64,000 nucleotides of DNA from Marchantia polymorpha subsp. ruderalis (taxonomy: Eukaryota > Streptophyta > Marchantiopsida > Marchantiales > Marchantiaceae), in assembly GCA_037833965.1 (NCBI GenBank), contig AP031351.1, positions 25,370,501 through 25,434,500 on the forward strand, written 5' to 3'. The notes under the pieces are model-generated. The model did no database searches. It was not told the origin of the DNA and saw only the letters and a list, made by a program, of their open reading frames with translations. Below are positions 25,230-38,343 of the stretch, piece by piece. Numbering within the stretch: the first letter of the stretch is position 1; every line of letters begins with the position of its first letter. Position numbers and translations under genes: made by a program.

Positions 25230-27580
25230 TCTTTTGAGTTAGAGTCTGAAGTCAAGATCCACATACAACTTAAAGACTCCGTGTCTGAATTTTTTTGCGT
25301 CATAGGAATAGGAGTGCTAAGAATTGCCTTGTAATGGATGGTTTGACTCTAATTGCAAGCTAGCTAGAACGATATCTGCTTGAAGTTTTTTAGATATTCA
25401 AAGTCGGCTTCATTTGACAATGATATACAAATATTTGGTAAGGTATAAAATACGAGCTTTCTTGAGGCGAAACCAAGAATCCTTGACTAAGTAGCTAATG
25501 AAAGATTCCAAGTCTTTTTAGAGAGGGTTGGCTGTATCATCTTAAACACCTTTGAATCCCGATGCTTTATCCACTTTTGCCAAAAATCTTTACTTCTTTC
25601 CTAAAGCTAATTCTATGCCGAATTGCGTAGCAGTACTAGGTTTAAATTCTGAAGAGGAGATGATGACTCTACTCAGCAGATTAGCAAATGCCAAATGTGA
25701 GAATTTATATGGTTTGGCCGTTGAACTTCTCAAGTGAGGAGGATATGGTATTACCATTCTCACAAAAGCTTTGAAAGATGCTTCCATCTATGGTTTTTCT
25801 CAAATTTAGTCATTACGTTAGATTTTTCCTATCCACAAACCAAGAAGAAAAGATGTGATCACAAACTATCATATTATTATGATTGGTAGTGTTTTTGCCA
25901 AGTTGTTTGGTAAGTTGATGGAATCAAAGTTGAATACATGAACATAGTGTTTTCAAAAGATATCAAAGGTACAAGTTGGTTTTCGTCCAACATACAACAC
26001 AATTAACCATATTCTGGTCCAACAAGTATTATGAGAAAAATCCAAATGCAACGATAAAGCTTTATTTTGTGCCTTCATTGATTTCAAGAAAGCTTTTGAG
26101 ACTGTACCTCATAAGCTTTTGTTAGAAATGGAGTACTGCCTATTCATCTTGGAGCAGTGGTTACATTATACACCTCAGTTTGTACCAAGATCAATGTTTT
26201 TCAACCAATAGATATTTTGAGTACCATTGGGATTATCCAAGGTTGTCCTTCATCTCCCACTCTATTCGGAATTTTCATAGATGATATAGGAAGGTGGTTA
26301 GAGGAATGTGAGAGTGGAGATGTCAAACTTAGAGACTTTATCATTAAAGCTTTATTGTGTGCAGATGATATCGTATTACGAGCACGTTATGCTATGAGTC
26401 TACAAAAACACCTTGATACTTTAGCAAGCTTTTGTACCATGAATGAGATGGAGGTTAATTTGGAGAAGTCAAAAATCATCATAGTTGGCACTAGATCCGA
26501 GTTTTCTTCATGTTACAAAGATCTACCGTTGGAACAAGTTAAGGGTTATAGATACCTAGGCATTGATTTTTCTTGTGATTATAATTGTGCACATTGCGTG
26601 CAAAAGAGAATAATAGTTTGTTACAAAGCTCTCTATTCATTCTTAAACCGATGTAGAAGAGCTCATCTTGTGTCTTGGGAGCTTAAAACAATTCTTAATT
26701 AAGAGTTTAGTGTTAACGTCAATTTTTTACGAGATCTAAGCGTGAGGTCCTGGTTGTAAGAAGTCAGGATGATAACGCTTGGAGAGGGTTCAGAAAATAT
26801 TCTTCAATAAGAGCTGGGAGTGAAGAACCAAACATCCTATGCTACTATACTTACGGAAACAAGTTTTCTTCTTGTTGAGGGATAAGCTCTTTATTTGATC
26901 ATCACTTACATTGTTTGGATCAGATCTCTTGGTACTTCTTGACTTCCTCACCAAGCTCTATGAGACACACTCTTCGAAGGCTGGTATTCTGATGTGGTGG
27001 TTTGATACTCAAAGTGGAATGTGGCGGAGCGAGATTAGGACTCACAGCCTATGGCACTTCGCAAACATTTACAAGAGAAGATTCTCAACATTCTTTGGTG
27101 CAGAATTGTCACCAAAATGGAGTTCTATCAACTTCATGTTTATCCTATGCTTGTTTATTGTCAACAAGGATATTTTCTTGCGGGGATTTTTACCTTTCTA
27201 CGTCATATCATAGCACGGCATAGAACGGGTTCTCATAGTCTACATATTGAGGAAGTACGTGGGCAAAATATTGACAGATGTGAACGATTTTGCAATTTAT
27301 GCGAAGGTAGGAATATTGAGCACGAAGACCATGTGTTTTTTAGTTGTACTAGATATACTCATAATAGAGTTGTTCATAAGGTTGTTGCATTATTGCAGCT
27401 TGAGCCTTAAGATTTATAATGTTACCTTAGAGATATTATTAATCTTCTTTCTAGTGCTCCAGACACTAGCCAAGGGTTTCTCTCCTTGGCGGCGAGTGGA
27501 TGGTTTGTTTCGTGTTTTTTTACCCTTCGGGTTCCACGGGCTTGATCTATTATCATTACCATTACTTTTGAATCATTAAA
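25230..27580 (+). mobile_element. Decayed non-LTR retrotransposon (LINE), reverse transcriptase and 3' end
   Basis: Plus-strand remains of a LINE ORF2. Reverse-transcriptase blocks appear in order: 'AFIDFKKAFETVPH' near 26075-26110, 'GIIQGCPSSPTLFG' near 26230-26272, 'CADDIVL' (family YADD) near 26359-26379, and 'VNLEKSKII' near 26454-26482. A C-terminal zinc knuckle of the plant reverse-transcriptase type (CNLC followed by EHEDHVFFSC) lies at about 27285-27350. The blocks fall in different frames with stops between them; the best open piece is 26157-26702. The copy is therefore dead. The catalytic tyrosine-to-cysteine change also suggests decay. The 5' part with the endonuclease is not recognisable, consistent with 5' truncation. 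The 3' end near 27580 has an 'attatcattaccattac' simple repeat that may be its tail. Confidence 0.85.
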
Positions 27581-30500
27581 ACCGTATGTGACATTGAAGG
27601 AGTTGCAAAGATTAGCACTCGCGCTAAAATCCACAACGGTAGATGACGAAGTGAGGTATATGATATCATTCCCCTTGCCTTGAAGATGCATAGAAATATG
27701 GATAGTTTTGTTGTAGAGAGTGCTCGAATCGTATCATGATAGATGCACTGGTGCACGACTTTGTTAATAAATGCATCCAATAATGCACATGCAGAGAGTG
27801 TTACAGCGTGCTTTAGACCTTGCAATCGGAAGAAAGAGAGTTCTGATTGATCGGTGGCACTTGTTCTACACCTCATGGTAGCACCTGGTGGGCGTGTAGG
27901 AGAGACATGGGAGGCCTTCATGATTAGCTCTGTCTTTTCCTTTCGAGCCCCCGGTGGGATTTTTCACGACTGCTCTGGCTTTGCATCGCGATGGATGTGC
28001 TCACATCTCGCCTTTTCTTCGATGAATCTCCCTCTTTTCCTCGTCACACACGAATGGCAGGAAGGAGATCTATCGTGAAGAGGATCCAGCATCGCATTTC
28101 CCTTTGACTGGACTGGAGGGAGGTGTGAATGTATGGGACGTATTTCACGTTATCTTATCGGATGTTCTCGGGGCTCGTTCGGCGAGTGAGTGAGTGTCAG
28201 ACTCACTCGTATGCGAATGGTGCTAGCGCATGTGTGCGGACTTGGCCAACTGGGGCTCTAGCCTGATCTTTCTAGTACCAAAAGGGATGGATGCACGCCC
28301 CGATGACCGAGCCTGAACAGCGCTCAGCTGCCGATGTGATGGATGTGTTGCGAGTGAGTGAGTGTGCAGGAGCAGGAGGTGGACTCCATCGCATCTGCTT
28401 GCAGATTGTAGGCGGAGAGCGAGCAGTGGATAATGGCTTCTTTTCAGCTACAGATTTGCGCCGGTGTGTGAGTCCCGTGTCTCCCGGCTGGAGAGCACGG
28501 GAGAGGCATATCATAATGGAGAAAAAGAAAGCCACAAAATCACAATCCGTCATCCACTTGGGAAAGCCGAACCATCCTTCTCATCCACAAGCACCGCGGT
28601 ACGTGATACTCGGCCGGTCTAGCTGCAAAAGTAGCTCGAGCAGGAGCAGGAGGAGAGGATGTGATCGTCGCGGGGCGGTGAGGGGAGAATTCGCGTTTCT
28701 AAAGTTACCGAGAATCCTGCTACTGGCTCGTGAACAGGATTCATGAGCAAGTGACGAATCTTTGTTGCATCGAAAGAAGAGCTCAGGGAATGAACCGACC
28801 CGTTCCTTCAGTCGTTCATCCTCAGGAGTTTCAGAACCCTTTGGTGAGCACAAGTTGCGAGGAGCCGCATGAGACTACTGACACGAGATGAATCTGCGAG
28901 AGGTGAAAGTGCTCGATCAGGTACATGCACCATGTTGTGGCTGTGGGAGCGAGCGAGCGATCGAGAGCAGGTGACGAGCAGCTTCGTTCGTTCGGAGGGA
29001 ACGAGATCCTTGAACGTCACGCCACAAGATGACAAGCCAGCGGAATTTCCTCTCTGAGACTGAGAGACGCACATGCTTCCCAGATCCAGATCCAGTTTGC
29101 ACCTCAGTTCGTGCTACGATCGAAGGCTACCCGCATGATGTTGCACTTAATCATTGTCTAACAAGGCCATTGAGCAGCTTGTTGAAGCACAAGCCAACAA
29201 AATCCACCTCTTTTTTCTACTCATCATCACGCTCACATCAAATTCCTTTCCATAAACCCCTCCTTGAATTTGGGGCGAGAAGGTGATGCAGGTAATCCCA
29301 CGCCACAAAATGACAAGCTGCATGTTTCGATCGAGAGATCCAGAGATCCCGAGTGCATGTGTCCCACCAAAAGTGAAGCTTAAAACACTCGCCTAAAGGC
29401 ACCATTCCAAGCACAATTTGGACCGTCTCAAAGCGACCCCACCCTTTGGATGTGGGCAATAAAATCTCATCTGCTGGCCATCCAAAAGCAGCTCCAACAT
29501 GAACTGTGTAGGGTGGCAAAGGGACCTCCCCCTCCCCAGTTGGTGTGTGTGTGTGATCTAGGACGACTATGCAGTCGCATCTGCCCTAACGAGCACTAGA
29601 TTTTACCTCCACTTTTAATCTTTTAAGCAAAAGTCCCTCGGAATGAAAGACTCGAAAAGCTCATCTATATCATGTCCGAAAGATGCTTGTTTCTCCACGA
29701 TCCAAGTGAAACTGCCCCTTCATGTCCGAAGCGAGCTCTCATTCCCATGAGCGAGCGGACGGAAGAAGGATGTACATCATCTGAGCATGGGGTTCAATTC
29801 TATGGCCCTACTACTACTCTCGGATGATGATGCAGTACAGGTTTAGTACCTGCGAGCCGAGTCGCGAAAGGACGCTTAGTGTGATGCCCACCCACCCTTT
29901 CGATAGATGCCTAGGCGCGAGTTCTTTTGACTTCAGCACGCTCGGTAAAAATTCGATTGACGAAGCCTTTTGACGCACGAGATGAAGTTGGGTGTAGTGG
30001 AGCACTTGGCCGTGGCGGGAGGCGCACATTATCCGATGACGATCATAAGCATGTCCTCACGTCGGCAGAAAGATCATCTTCAACAATCAGAGTTTACTAT
30101 CCTCTCCAATGTCTGGAAAAAAGTCTCAGGTTGGACACATCTCCCCCGACCGAGCCATTGCGTCCGAGCAGGGCAATGTGCGGGGATGGAATCGCTGTAA
30201 GAAATCTACTGCCTCAGGTTGAAACATGAGCTGAACCACCGAAAAGGGACGACGTCTCCAGACAGGAAATAACCAAAAGCATTCCAACTGTGTGTCTCAG
30301 ACACGCATCAAATCGAATGCGTGTCTGCTCCACAACGATGTGACATCCGCCCCATTCGCAACTATTTTGTATGTACACGGTACTCCAGCTTAGGTTTGGC
30401 ACGAAGATTAAAATATTAGCCATAGGTTCCCAGGTCAAGCACCCAATGAGAAATTCCTCCCGATGCAGACACTCGTGGTGGTCCAGCCTCAGCCTCAGCC

Positions 30501-31220
30501 TGCAGACCCACCGAACAAACCGGTCGCGGTTGGCCAATGAGGGGCAACTTTTCCGAAGAAATGAACTAGCCAGCGCTTGGCTAGGCGGCGGGCTGTGGGC
30601 AGATTCAAGGCTATGCCTGGTTGTGATCTTCTACGTGTGTTGCGTGTACCCCTGTGAATATTTCCAGATTTCTTGCTTCCGATGTCACCGCTGTGAATTT
30701 GTGCATTGTTGCTTGGATTCCTGCTGTGATTGAGGCAGGGTCTTTCAGACTCCATCGTCGGGAAGGTTGATAAATTGTGGGATTTGTACTGATTGGTAGG
30801 GTGTATGTCCTGTCCATAAGTGAATTCTGTAAAAGTGATGTTGCAGCTTTGTTTGGACACATTATTTGTTCAGGTGGGTCTGAGCATTTAACTATGCTTT
30901 TTTGATATGATATCTATATGTTGGGGACTATGAGCTTGCCCACAAGTGTAAAGCAACAGCAAAGAATTTTTATTTCGTTTCAAGAACCAAAGTTCGGTAG
31001 CTCCCTCTGATGGTATAGAGAATTCGACGATGTATTGAAGAACGCTAGAGATCACCTTGGACATAAACCGCCGTGATACTAAAAATTGGACCAGGTGGTC
31101 ATCCCTAGTCATCAGGCGAATGGTTTTGTATATACACCGTCGGTGGACATTGCTACGAAGTACTGAGCTTAGGCAAAGATTCTAGCTGCCTACTTCAATT
31201 AGTGCCAGCAGATCTCCCCT

Positions 31221-31243
31221 GAGAGAGAGAGAGAGAGAGAGAG
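31221..31243. repeat. (GA)n microsatellite
   Basis: About eleven perfect GA dinucleotides. GAGA runs are common in plant promoters and leaders; this one lies about 240 bases upstream of a TATA box. Confidence 0.95.
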
Positions 31244-31299
31244 GCGTATTGTTTGGCGCTGGTCGTTACGAGGTGAGAGGGGAGTATTTTCTCAATATG

Positions 31300-31325
31300 C
31301 AGTAGCAGCAGCAGCAGCCGCAGTA
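31300..31325. repeat. Short CAG-rich run
   Basis: Five near-perfect CAG triplets flanked by imperfect ones, in a non-coding context. Confidence 0.8.
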
Positions 31326-31464
31326 GTTCTACCTAGCGTCCCTCTCCAATGGTCAGAAGACGATGGATGGACGTGTCGACCACCGTGCTCGTTTTACACC
31401 CGCAGAGTTGTGCTTACATAGCCACCCGCATGTTTCTTGACAGTTATTATCTTTCAGAATCTGT

Positions 31465-31472
31465 TATATAAA
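31465..31472 (+). promoter_or_regulatory. Candidate TATA box
   Basis: A perfect TATATAAA, followed at 31482 by a 'cacgtg' G-box core and 158 bases later by an ATG that opens a 75-codon ORF. The arrangement resembles a plant core promoter, but no transcript evidence exists in the sequence. Confidence 0.3.
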
Positions 31473-31629
31473 TGCCTGATTTCACGTGTAGTCGGCTATT
31501 GTCAGTTCGTCGCATGTCTTTTGTTTTGCACTTAGTAAATCTGCTCCTGTCACGAAATCGCATCGCCCTTCGACTCATCTTCTGTCTCTGTAACTAACTA
31601 TGCACTGAAGTTCGCCACTAAGCGCTGTC

Positions 31630-31857
31630 ATGGACCCATCGAGTCCGTTAGGCATCGTCAAGTCAGATATCTATGATCTTCCTTTGCCCGTCATCGATCA
31701 CATGCAACTGCCTTGTGACCATGGGCAGCATCTTGTGCACTTAACGCAGCGTGTTTGCGGCCACGACCTCGAGAGCATCATTATACCACCTCCTGACACT
31801 TCCAGTCATTTTCTACTGCCTCTTCCAATCATCGTCATTATACATGAGCCTCGCTGA
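31630..31857 (+). other. Small ORF (75 codons) downstream of a TATA box, unproven
   Basis: It begins MDPSSPLGIVKSDI and has no recognisable domain, signal peptide or membrane segment beyond a short hydrophobic end (LLPLPIIVII). Its only support is position, about 160 bases downstream of a perfect TATA box. It may be a lineage-specific small gene, a leader ORF of a spliced transcript, or chance. Confidence 0.15.
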
Positions 31858-34800
31858 AAGTGGGAATCGCGTTCCGAATATGCCCTCGTGCAAGGCAGTA
31901 AAGAAGAAAATCAGGTCGCTGCAATAATGCCAGAATGTGAGCGTGGAGAGAGCACTTTCGCTCTGGAACTGTCGAGGGTTTCTTCCATTCTTTGAACCAG
32001 CTGAGATCGGCCTTTCTTGGGATCGGCCTTTCCTCTATGAGACGGAAATTGAAGAGGAAATTACGAAGAAGGTGCAACACCGCAGCTAAATATTGCAAAC
32101 ATGCTCATTTATCAGCACCCAATCATTGGTTCTGTGCATCGAGTCTGTCAGAGAGGAGTTTTGTCTTCTCACTTAGAAAGCAACATGCTCATGTTCTTGA
32201 CGTGGGGATGTTGCTCTCTAGAGCTCAGCGGGCCTTGTTGCGCAAGGATGGAATTCGTGTCACCGTCGAAGGGGAAGGGGAAGGGAAGAATGTCTCTTTG
32301 CAAAGAATATGAGAGAAAGTCCTTCTTCACTTCGCCTTCACGCCAGGATTTCTCCAAACTCGAACTCTGCTTGCAGGAGTTCGTAGTAATCCATGAGGGC
32401 TAATCACACGCAGCAGATGCAAGCCTCGTCGAATGTAAAACTCGGAGAAAGGAGAGTGGAGTGTGGAGAGTTTCAGGTGATTTACGCCGAGACACTGAAC
32501 GTCAACTTGCGTACGAACGAGCCCATTTCTGTGGCTGGTACGTCTCGTGCCAGTGTCGAGGTTTGGAGATACAAGACAGGGCCCGAGCAGGAGGGAGCAG
32601 CTGTCGTGGGGCGGGGAATGGTCAAGCAGCAGGGGCTGTACGTCAAAAGCTGGCCGTGAAGGAGCTTCTCATTTTGTCATAACGCAGCGGGATCAGTCTG
32701 GGTCTGCTTTTTGTCAGAAGATACGATTTTGGTCTATCCCACATTGATGTCACATTCTCAAGTTTGTGAGCCGTCAGGCGCGGCCCTGTCTGTCACAGGC
32801 CCTAAATTCTTTTGCTTTTGTGAGCAGACGATAGAGCTCTATCGAGCTCAGATACTGATGTGATCTAAACTCTCGCTGCAGCGGAGTGCGGATTCTGAGA
32901 ACTCGAGGACCTCAGCATAGCAGATTCTCTTGCGGTTGATCTCGGATGGAGCAGTACTCAGAGCTCACACAGTCCGCATGCCCGCTTGACCAATGAAGAA
33001 TCTGGCCCCGAGATATGCGTCATCATGCCTTCCCCGCCCATCAAGCTTGTCTGGATTTCATACCAGAGAAACGCTACTGACGTACCTCGTGGACTCAGAC
33101 CTGAGGCCTCTGATGATGATGATGATGGCGATGAGACACAGACTGCAGCACTGCGGGCGGGCGTATTCAAGATTATTTGCTCACATCATACTGCAAAACT
33201 CGGTCGAATCAGATCCATAATTGACAAACTTTGCCCACGCCAACAAATCAAACGGGTACCTGAGATCATGTGTTCAAGTATCACAACTAAATGCAAGATT
33301 TGAGTCCTCTGTTCCACACCGCAAACAAAACTTCAAGAAGAATCCCTGCAAGCAAAGGTGGGCTAGTGATCCATCTCCCTGAGCCCTTGAGGGGGAGACG
33401 GGCTGGGGAACAATGTTCCAGAAGTTCAATATCTTTCGGGGCAAGGTTGTGGAAACCCCTCGGTAAACTATGATAACCATCCCAGTCCTTGATCAGGTCA
33501 GATCAGGTGAGGTGATCAAGCAGGCGAATTTAGTAGCACGAGGTCCGTGTTAGTAGATCTAGAAATTGTTCACGCATTGTAGCCAGTTCGAGAGTAGTGT
33601 GTCAGACCAGAGCGCAAAAAATAATGCAATGACCTTCAAGTTGCGGAAAATTCTTGAATCTCAGAACCGATTCCAGGATACCCACATTTTAATTGCCGGA
33701 GCCCATCGTAGGCTGTCGTACTCTCTCTTTCTCTCTGTCTCTGTCTCTAAAGTCGGAATTCCACCTCTGTTTCTTATCTCTGATCATTCATGACCTGCTG
33801 CTTTTAACAGCAGTGGGAGTCGTCGTTGGGCTGGTGAGTTTTACCGACAGCACGCGAGACAAAACTCACAAAGACGGATGTTGAGATCCACACGATGATA
33901 CAGCTGAGAATATGTCTCGAAATGTACCGCTCTTGCCCGACGACCAGGTCGAGCGAATTGACTGCGGACGTCAGTGACGTGCGTGAAGTCTTGGATCTAG
34001 CGCTTTCAAAGGTGTCGTCGAGCAGGCCGACTCTAGCACGCTCACCATGAACCTTAGACAGTAAAATAGAACCTTTCCGCTAGATTGCAAGTGATTTTGG
34101 GCTCGGTACTCTTTCACAAGTCTCGGACTCTCGTAGCAGCAGAGGACGAGTGTCTACAGAGTGGGCGATGAGCTCACCCGAAGGTTTGAGACTGTCAGAC
34201 CTCTTCTATATGCACACTGCTTCCCCCACCGCCACTGCTACTACTCCTACTGCTTCTGCAGCCTGCGAGCCAATCATGCGTTGATCTCTATGCACTTCTC
34301 TCATCGCGCAGCTACTCTTACACTCACGCTTTCTGGTCGACCCTCGCAATTTGATTGGGTAGCTACGAATGTATGTGGGGATCCTGAGTCCTTTCTGAAT
34401 ATTCATGGGCCAAGGATCTGGGCATGGGCATTTTAGTTTAGCTCGCAGTGACAGCAAAGGTGCAGACTCCGGACGTCACCAACGGCCAGGCAGGCAGGCA
34501 GCCACCCTCCAAAGCGGGATTTCTACGTGCCCAATTTCCGTGTCATGATTAGGACGAACTCTGCACTGTCAGTTGTCGAGGGTCGAACAGGGTAAACTGG
34601 AAACCATACCAACTTTGTAGACTACGATCCGAGGTCTCGAAGAATTGGAGAAATATCTCGATCAACTACACGGTGCCGTCATTCATCCATTAATTTTCTT
34701 TCTGGCCACGCAAAGGCGACTGTCAAAATCTAAGGTCTAGTTGATCGTCCGCAGCAGGGGCCAATGGATTGTCTCCAATCGTGCTCTGGCCCTGGAGAGA

Positions 34801-35039
34801 TCGGGCCTTTCACATGGGCATGCAGGAACTGGTCGCCGGCCGCCATTTTGTGTGGCTCACAAACTCAATTTCCACCTTTCGGATCGAGTTCATGAGTTGT
34901 TCGGGACGACGAACACACGACCAGTACTAGGATGCACACCTACACATAATATCCATCGCCTAAAGCACAATCCAAGTTGTTGTACATCAGGTGGTAATTT
35001 CTTCGGCAGTTGATGACATCAACCGTCAGACCCCAGCAT

Positions 35040-35105
35040 CCATCTATCAATCTACAACTCTATCTATCTACATACATATCTATCTATCTCTCTCTATCTA
35101 TCGCT
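35040..35105. repeat. Imperfect (TCTA)n microsatellite
   Basis: Interrupted tcta/ctat tetranucleotides, including a TCTC segment. A CTG run (35127-35140) and an ATTC run (35167-35197) follow within 100 bases. Confidence 0.85.
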
Positions 35106-35939
35106 CTGTCCGTCCCGTCTGACAAGCTGCTGCTGCTGCTGTACTTGTGTATCCACTCCTTGTCGCCGAGCTCATTCATTCATTCATTGATTCATTCTCA
35201 GTCCTTTCCCTTTACTATCAGCATTTGGTCCACCTTCTGTCCCGTAATGTTCTGCTTCTTCCCTTCGATCATGGTGTCCGTCGCGCCTCACCTCACCTCA
35301 CCACGTTGTCAGTGCCGAGACACAATCGAGGCTTGGTAAGCAGCGCTAGTAGTACATCCAATTAGGCAGATCCCATGATTGCAGCCGAAATTGGCGGCCG
35401 AAATTTCCACCTTCACTTTTCGGCCTTGCTCGGGCTCAATCGCGCACGTCCAGAAGCAAGCGAGGAAGGCACAGGCGGTGAGGAGACTTGAGTGCACGCT
35501 CGTGGCCCGTGGATGAAAGGGGTGCGATCGACCGAAAGCGCGACGGCGATTCTCGAGCACCAAACCTCCCACGCGTTCGACAGCGCGACTCGCGGCACAT
35601 AAGCCCCGCTTTGACCGTACATCGTACACCGTAACCATCGTACAGCGACCATCGTAACGACGGCGACGGCGTGTCTGGAGCGTCCCGTCGGCTCGGGTCG
35701 GGGCCAGGGGAGGGGGCAAATAATCGCAAAAGCTCTTGTCTCGGCGACGATCGGGACGATCCGAGGGCCGCACCGCTGGCACCCGCCGCGACGGCATGCA
35801 GGCCGCGCTAATATGTCTACGTCACCGGATTGTAAAATCCGATCGCGATAGAGAAAAGGACTGACGAAAAGGTGCCCGACGGTGGACCCGAGCTCGCGAC
35901 GTTATCATCGGCGAAAGTAAAAAAGGGCGCGACACATCC

Positions 35940-35958
35940 GAGAGAGAGAGAGAGAGAG
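35940..35958. repeat. (GA)n microsatellite
   Basis: Nine perfect GA dinucleotides in a GC-rich context. Confidence 0.9.
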
Positions 35959-36950
35959 CGCGAGGGAGGAGAGCCGAAGGAGATGGATGGAGTGGACGAG
36001 ACGGAACGGGAGCTTGTGGTGGCGGGCGGTCGAGCAGAGCTCGCGCTGGGGTCTGGCATGACGATGGCCACGTGATGTCACCAGAGCGCATGCTCCGAGA
36101 ACCGAAAGCTTCTTAATCGTCTCTAATCATGCAGCTCCGGCTTTCGGCGACAGCATCACAAGGGGCTACGGGGTTTGATGATGATCCTCATCCGGGCCGG
36201 CCGATGACTCCTGGCAGCTTTGCCTGCAATCATCACGCCAACTGGCCAGGCCATGCCGCGAGATCCAGATTCACCAACGACCCCCTCACGTCATGCAATT
36301 CCATTCCATGGACCCAACTTCTGGGTCACGATGTCCGGCCTCCAGATTCCCCAACACAAGCTCGAATTTCTTAAATCAATCTATTCTGGCCTCTACCTGA
36401 AGGCGATGAGTAAAGATCCAAGAGCGTGTAATTGATTGGGACCGGGGCATTGCGAGCAGGAGAAGTTTCTGATTCGTCTGATTCGGGACATGGAACACAC
36501 AGATCGCTTACCATCTGCAAAATGTCGTATCATAGCTTCATAATGAGGATGGGGAAGGAAGAAGCTTCGGTTATTCGGTTCGTCCTGATGCTCAGGTGAG
36601 ATGGTTCCATTGTTCTATTGCTCCATCATTGGATATTGGTTCAATTCAAGCCGTAATGTATCCGAGTGGACATCAGTCTTCTTCACTTTCAGCTATGATT
36701 GTTATTTCCTGGCCGTCGTGCCAGCATTTATGCCCCTTTGTGCATCTGCCATACTGGTGCGCATACCATTTAACCAGCCTGAGCTACTAAGTCTCTCCGA
36801 ATGCAGGCATTCTAACAAGAATCCCCTGAAATATTCCCTGGGACTTGCTCTTCGATTTGCTTCCAAGATTATACTTGATACTCTGCGGAATTATCGAGGT
36901 TGTAGATCGTAAGTGTCTGTATAATTTTACGCACCCATCTCATAACTACA

Positions 36951-38343
36951 GAAGTCTAGTAGTTATGAGAGTTGATATATACTTCAGGTTTTTCTTAACT
37001 TTGAGAATGATATCGACATCAAATTGCAATAATCAGACGAATTAGTAGTATCTGGACATACAGAGGTTTAAAGTATACTTTTGCATGAGTGTGTTGTCTA
37101 AATCAAATGTATTAAATTTAATTCAATTTGTAATATCTAGTTTTCACTTGAAACTAAAATTATTAGTAAATTTGAATAGAACCATATAATCTTCTGAAAT
37201 ATATAATAAATGAAATAATATCCTTTTAATATTTTAATTTTGAAATTAATATTTACATGTATTTGAGATAAATTTTATGAAAAATATGTAACATTAATGC
37301 AGAAAGAAAAAAAAAGAATATTTTGATTGTTAGTATGTATAAGTAATTTTATAAATGGATAACTATTGTAGTCCAATCATTCATATTTTACTTGATCAAT
37401 ATTTAAAAGAACTAAAATTTTAAATTTGAATTTTAACTTGCAATATACTCAAGTAATATAATTTTTATGTTAAATGTCATATATAATCCTTATATTATAA
37501 ATTCCTCCCTTTTGAAATCATATAAATTAAAATTATGCTTAATGAAAGATAAAAGTTTTATGTATTATGGATAGTAATTTATCTTACACAATAGATTATG
37601 AAAATTACTCATTTGAAAATAAAGCAAAAATTCTAAAATTGGTATTATTTAATAAAATTTTTTATATAAATTTCTTAAACAAAAAACTAAAATTTCATCT
37701 TTATTTTACATTACATTGTTAATGAATAGATGATACAAATGAAATATCTAACAAACACATGGATCATTCATGTGTAGTTTTGAAATAACTTTTTAGTTAA
37801 CATTGAATGAATTCAAGACATACAAGCTTACATCTCAAGTATCATGGTTCAATTACACATTTATTCCTAATCTATCAAGCACAATAATTGTTAACATGTC
37901 AATTATAGTATCACATTTGGTATTATTGATTAAATAATAATTCTATCTTGTATCAAGTATTTCGATTTTAACTAACTAAAGATGTTTATGATATATTCTA
38001 CTTATGTTCATCTTGAAAAACTTGTATAATAACATTATTATTCAGACTTTTTTAAATATTACATCTTGTCTTTATTTAAATTTTATTTTATTTTCATCAT
38101 AAATCCATCATATCAAATATGACTTCTTTTTTTTGAATTCATTTTCAACTTTTATATTAACATTTTATTAAATATATAAATATCTATATTAAATTTTAAA
38201 ATTTTCAAAATTTTTTATGTTATGTGAATAATCAAGCAAAAAAATATAAAACATTGTGTAATAAAACTTCAAAAATAATTCTTATATATTGATCTGATTT
38301 ACATCTTTTCACCTTTTATATAAAAATAGCATATCATACTTAT
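36951..38343. other. AT-rich spacer
   Basis: Extremely AT-rich with no ORF worth noting. It begins abruptly at about 36.95-37.05 kb, where the GC-moderate region ends. It may be debris flanking the copia element, but no element part is recognisable. Confidence 0.4.

Larger units (their letters stand above)
27581..36950. other. Long gene-poor region with microsatellites
   Basis: More than 9 kb without a gene I can support. ORFs up to about 160 codons occur on both strands, notably 28291-28746 (+) and 35309-35797 (-). They have no recognisable domains and look like products of GC-rich composition. Local features are the microsatellites listed separately, a TATA box with a small ORF near 31.5 kb, and a G-box-like 'ccacgtgatgtca' near 36066-36078. 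The region could contain non-coding RNAs or diverged genes. Confidence 0.35.

Noticed and set aside
28291-28746. 151-codon plus-strand ORF
   Set aside because: No recognisable domain or splice structure; composition looks random.
35309-35797. 162-codon minus-strand ORF
   Set aside because: Three frames are open at once in GC-rich sequence and none resembles a protein family.
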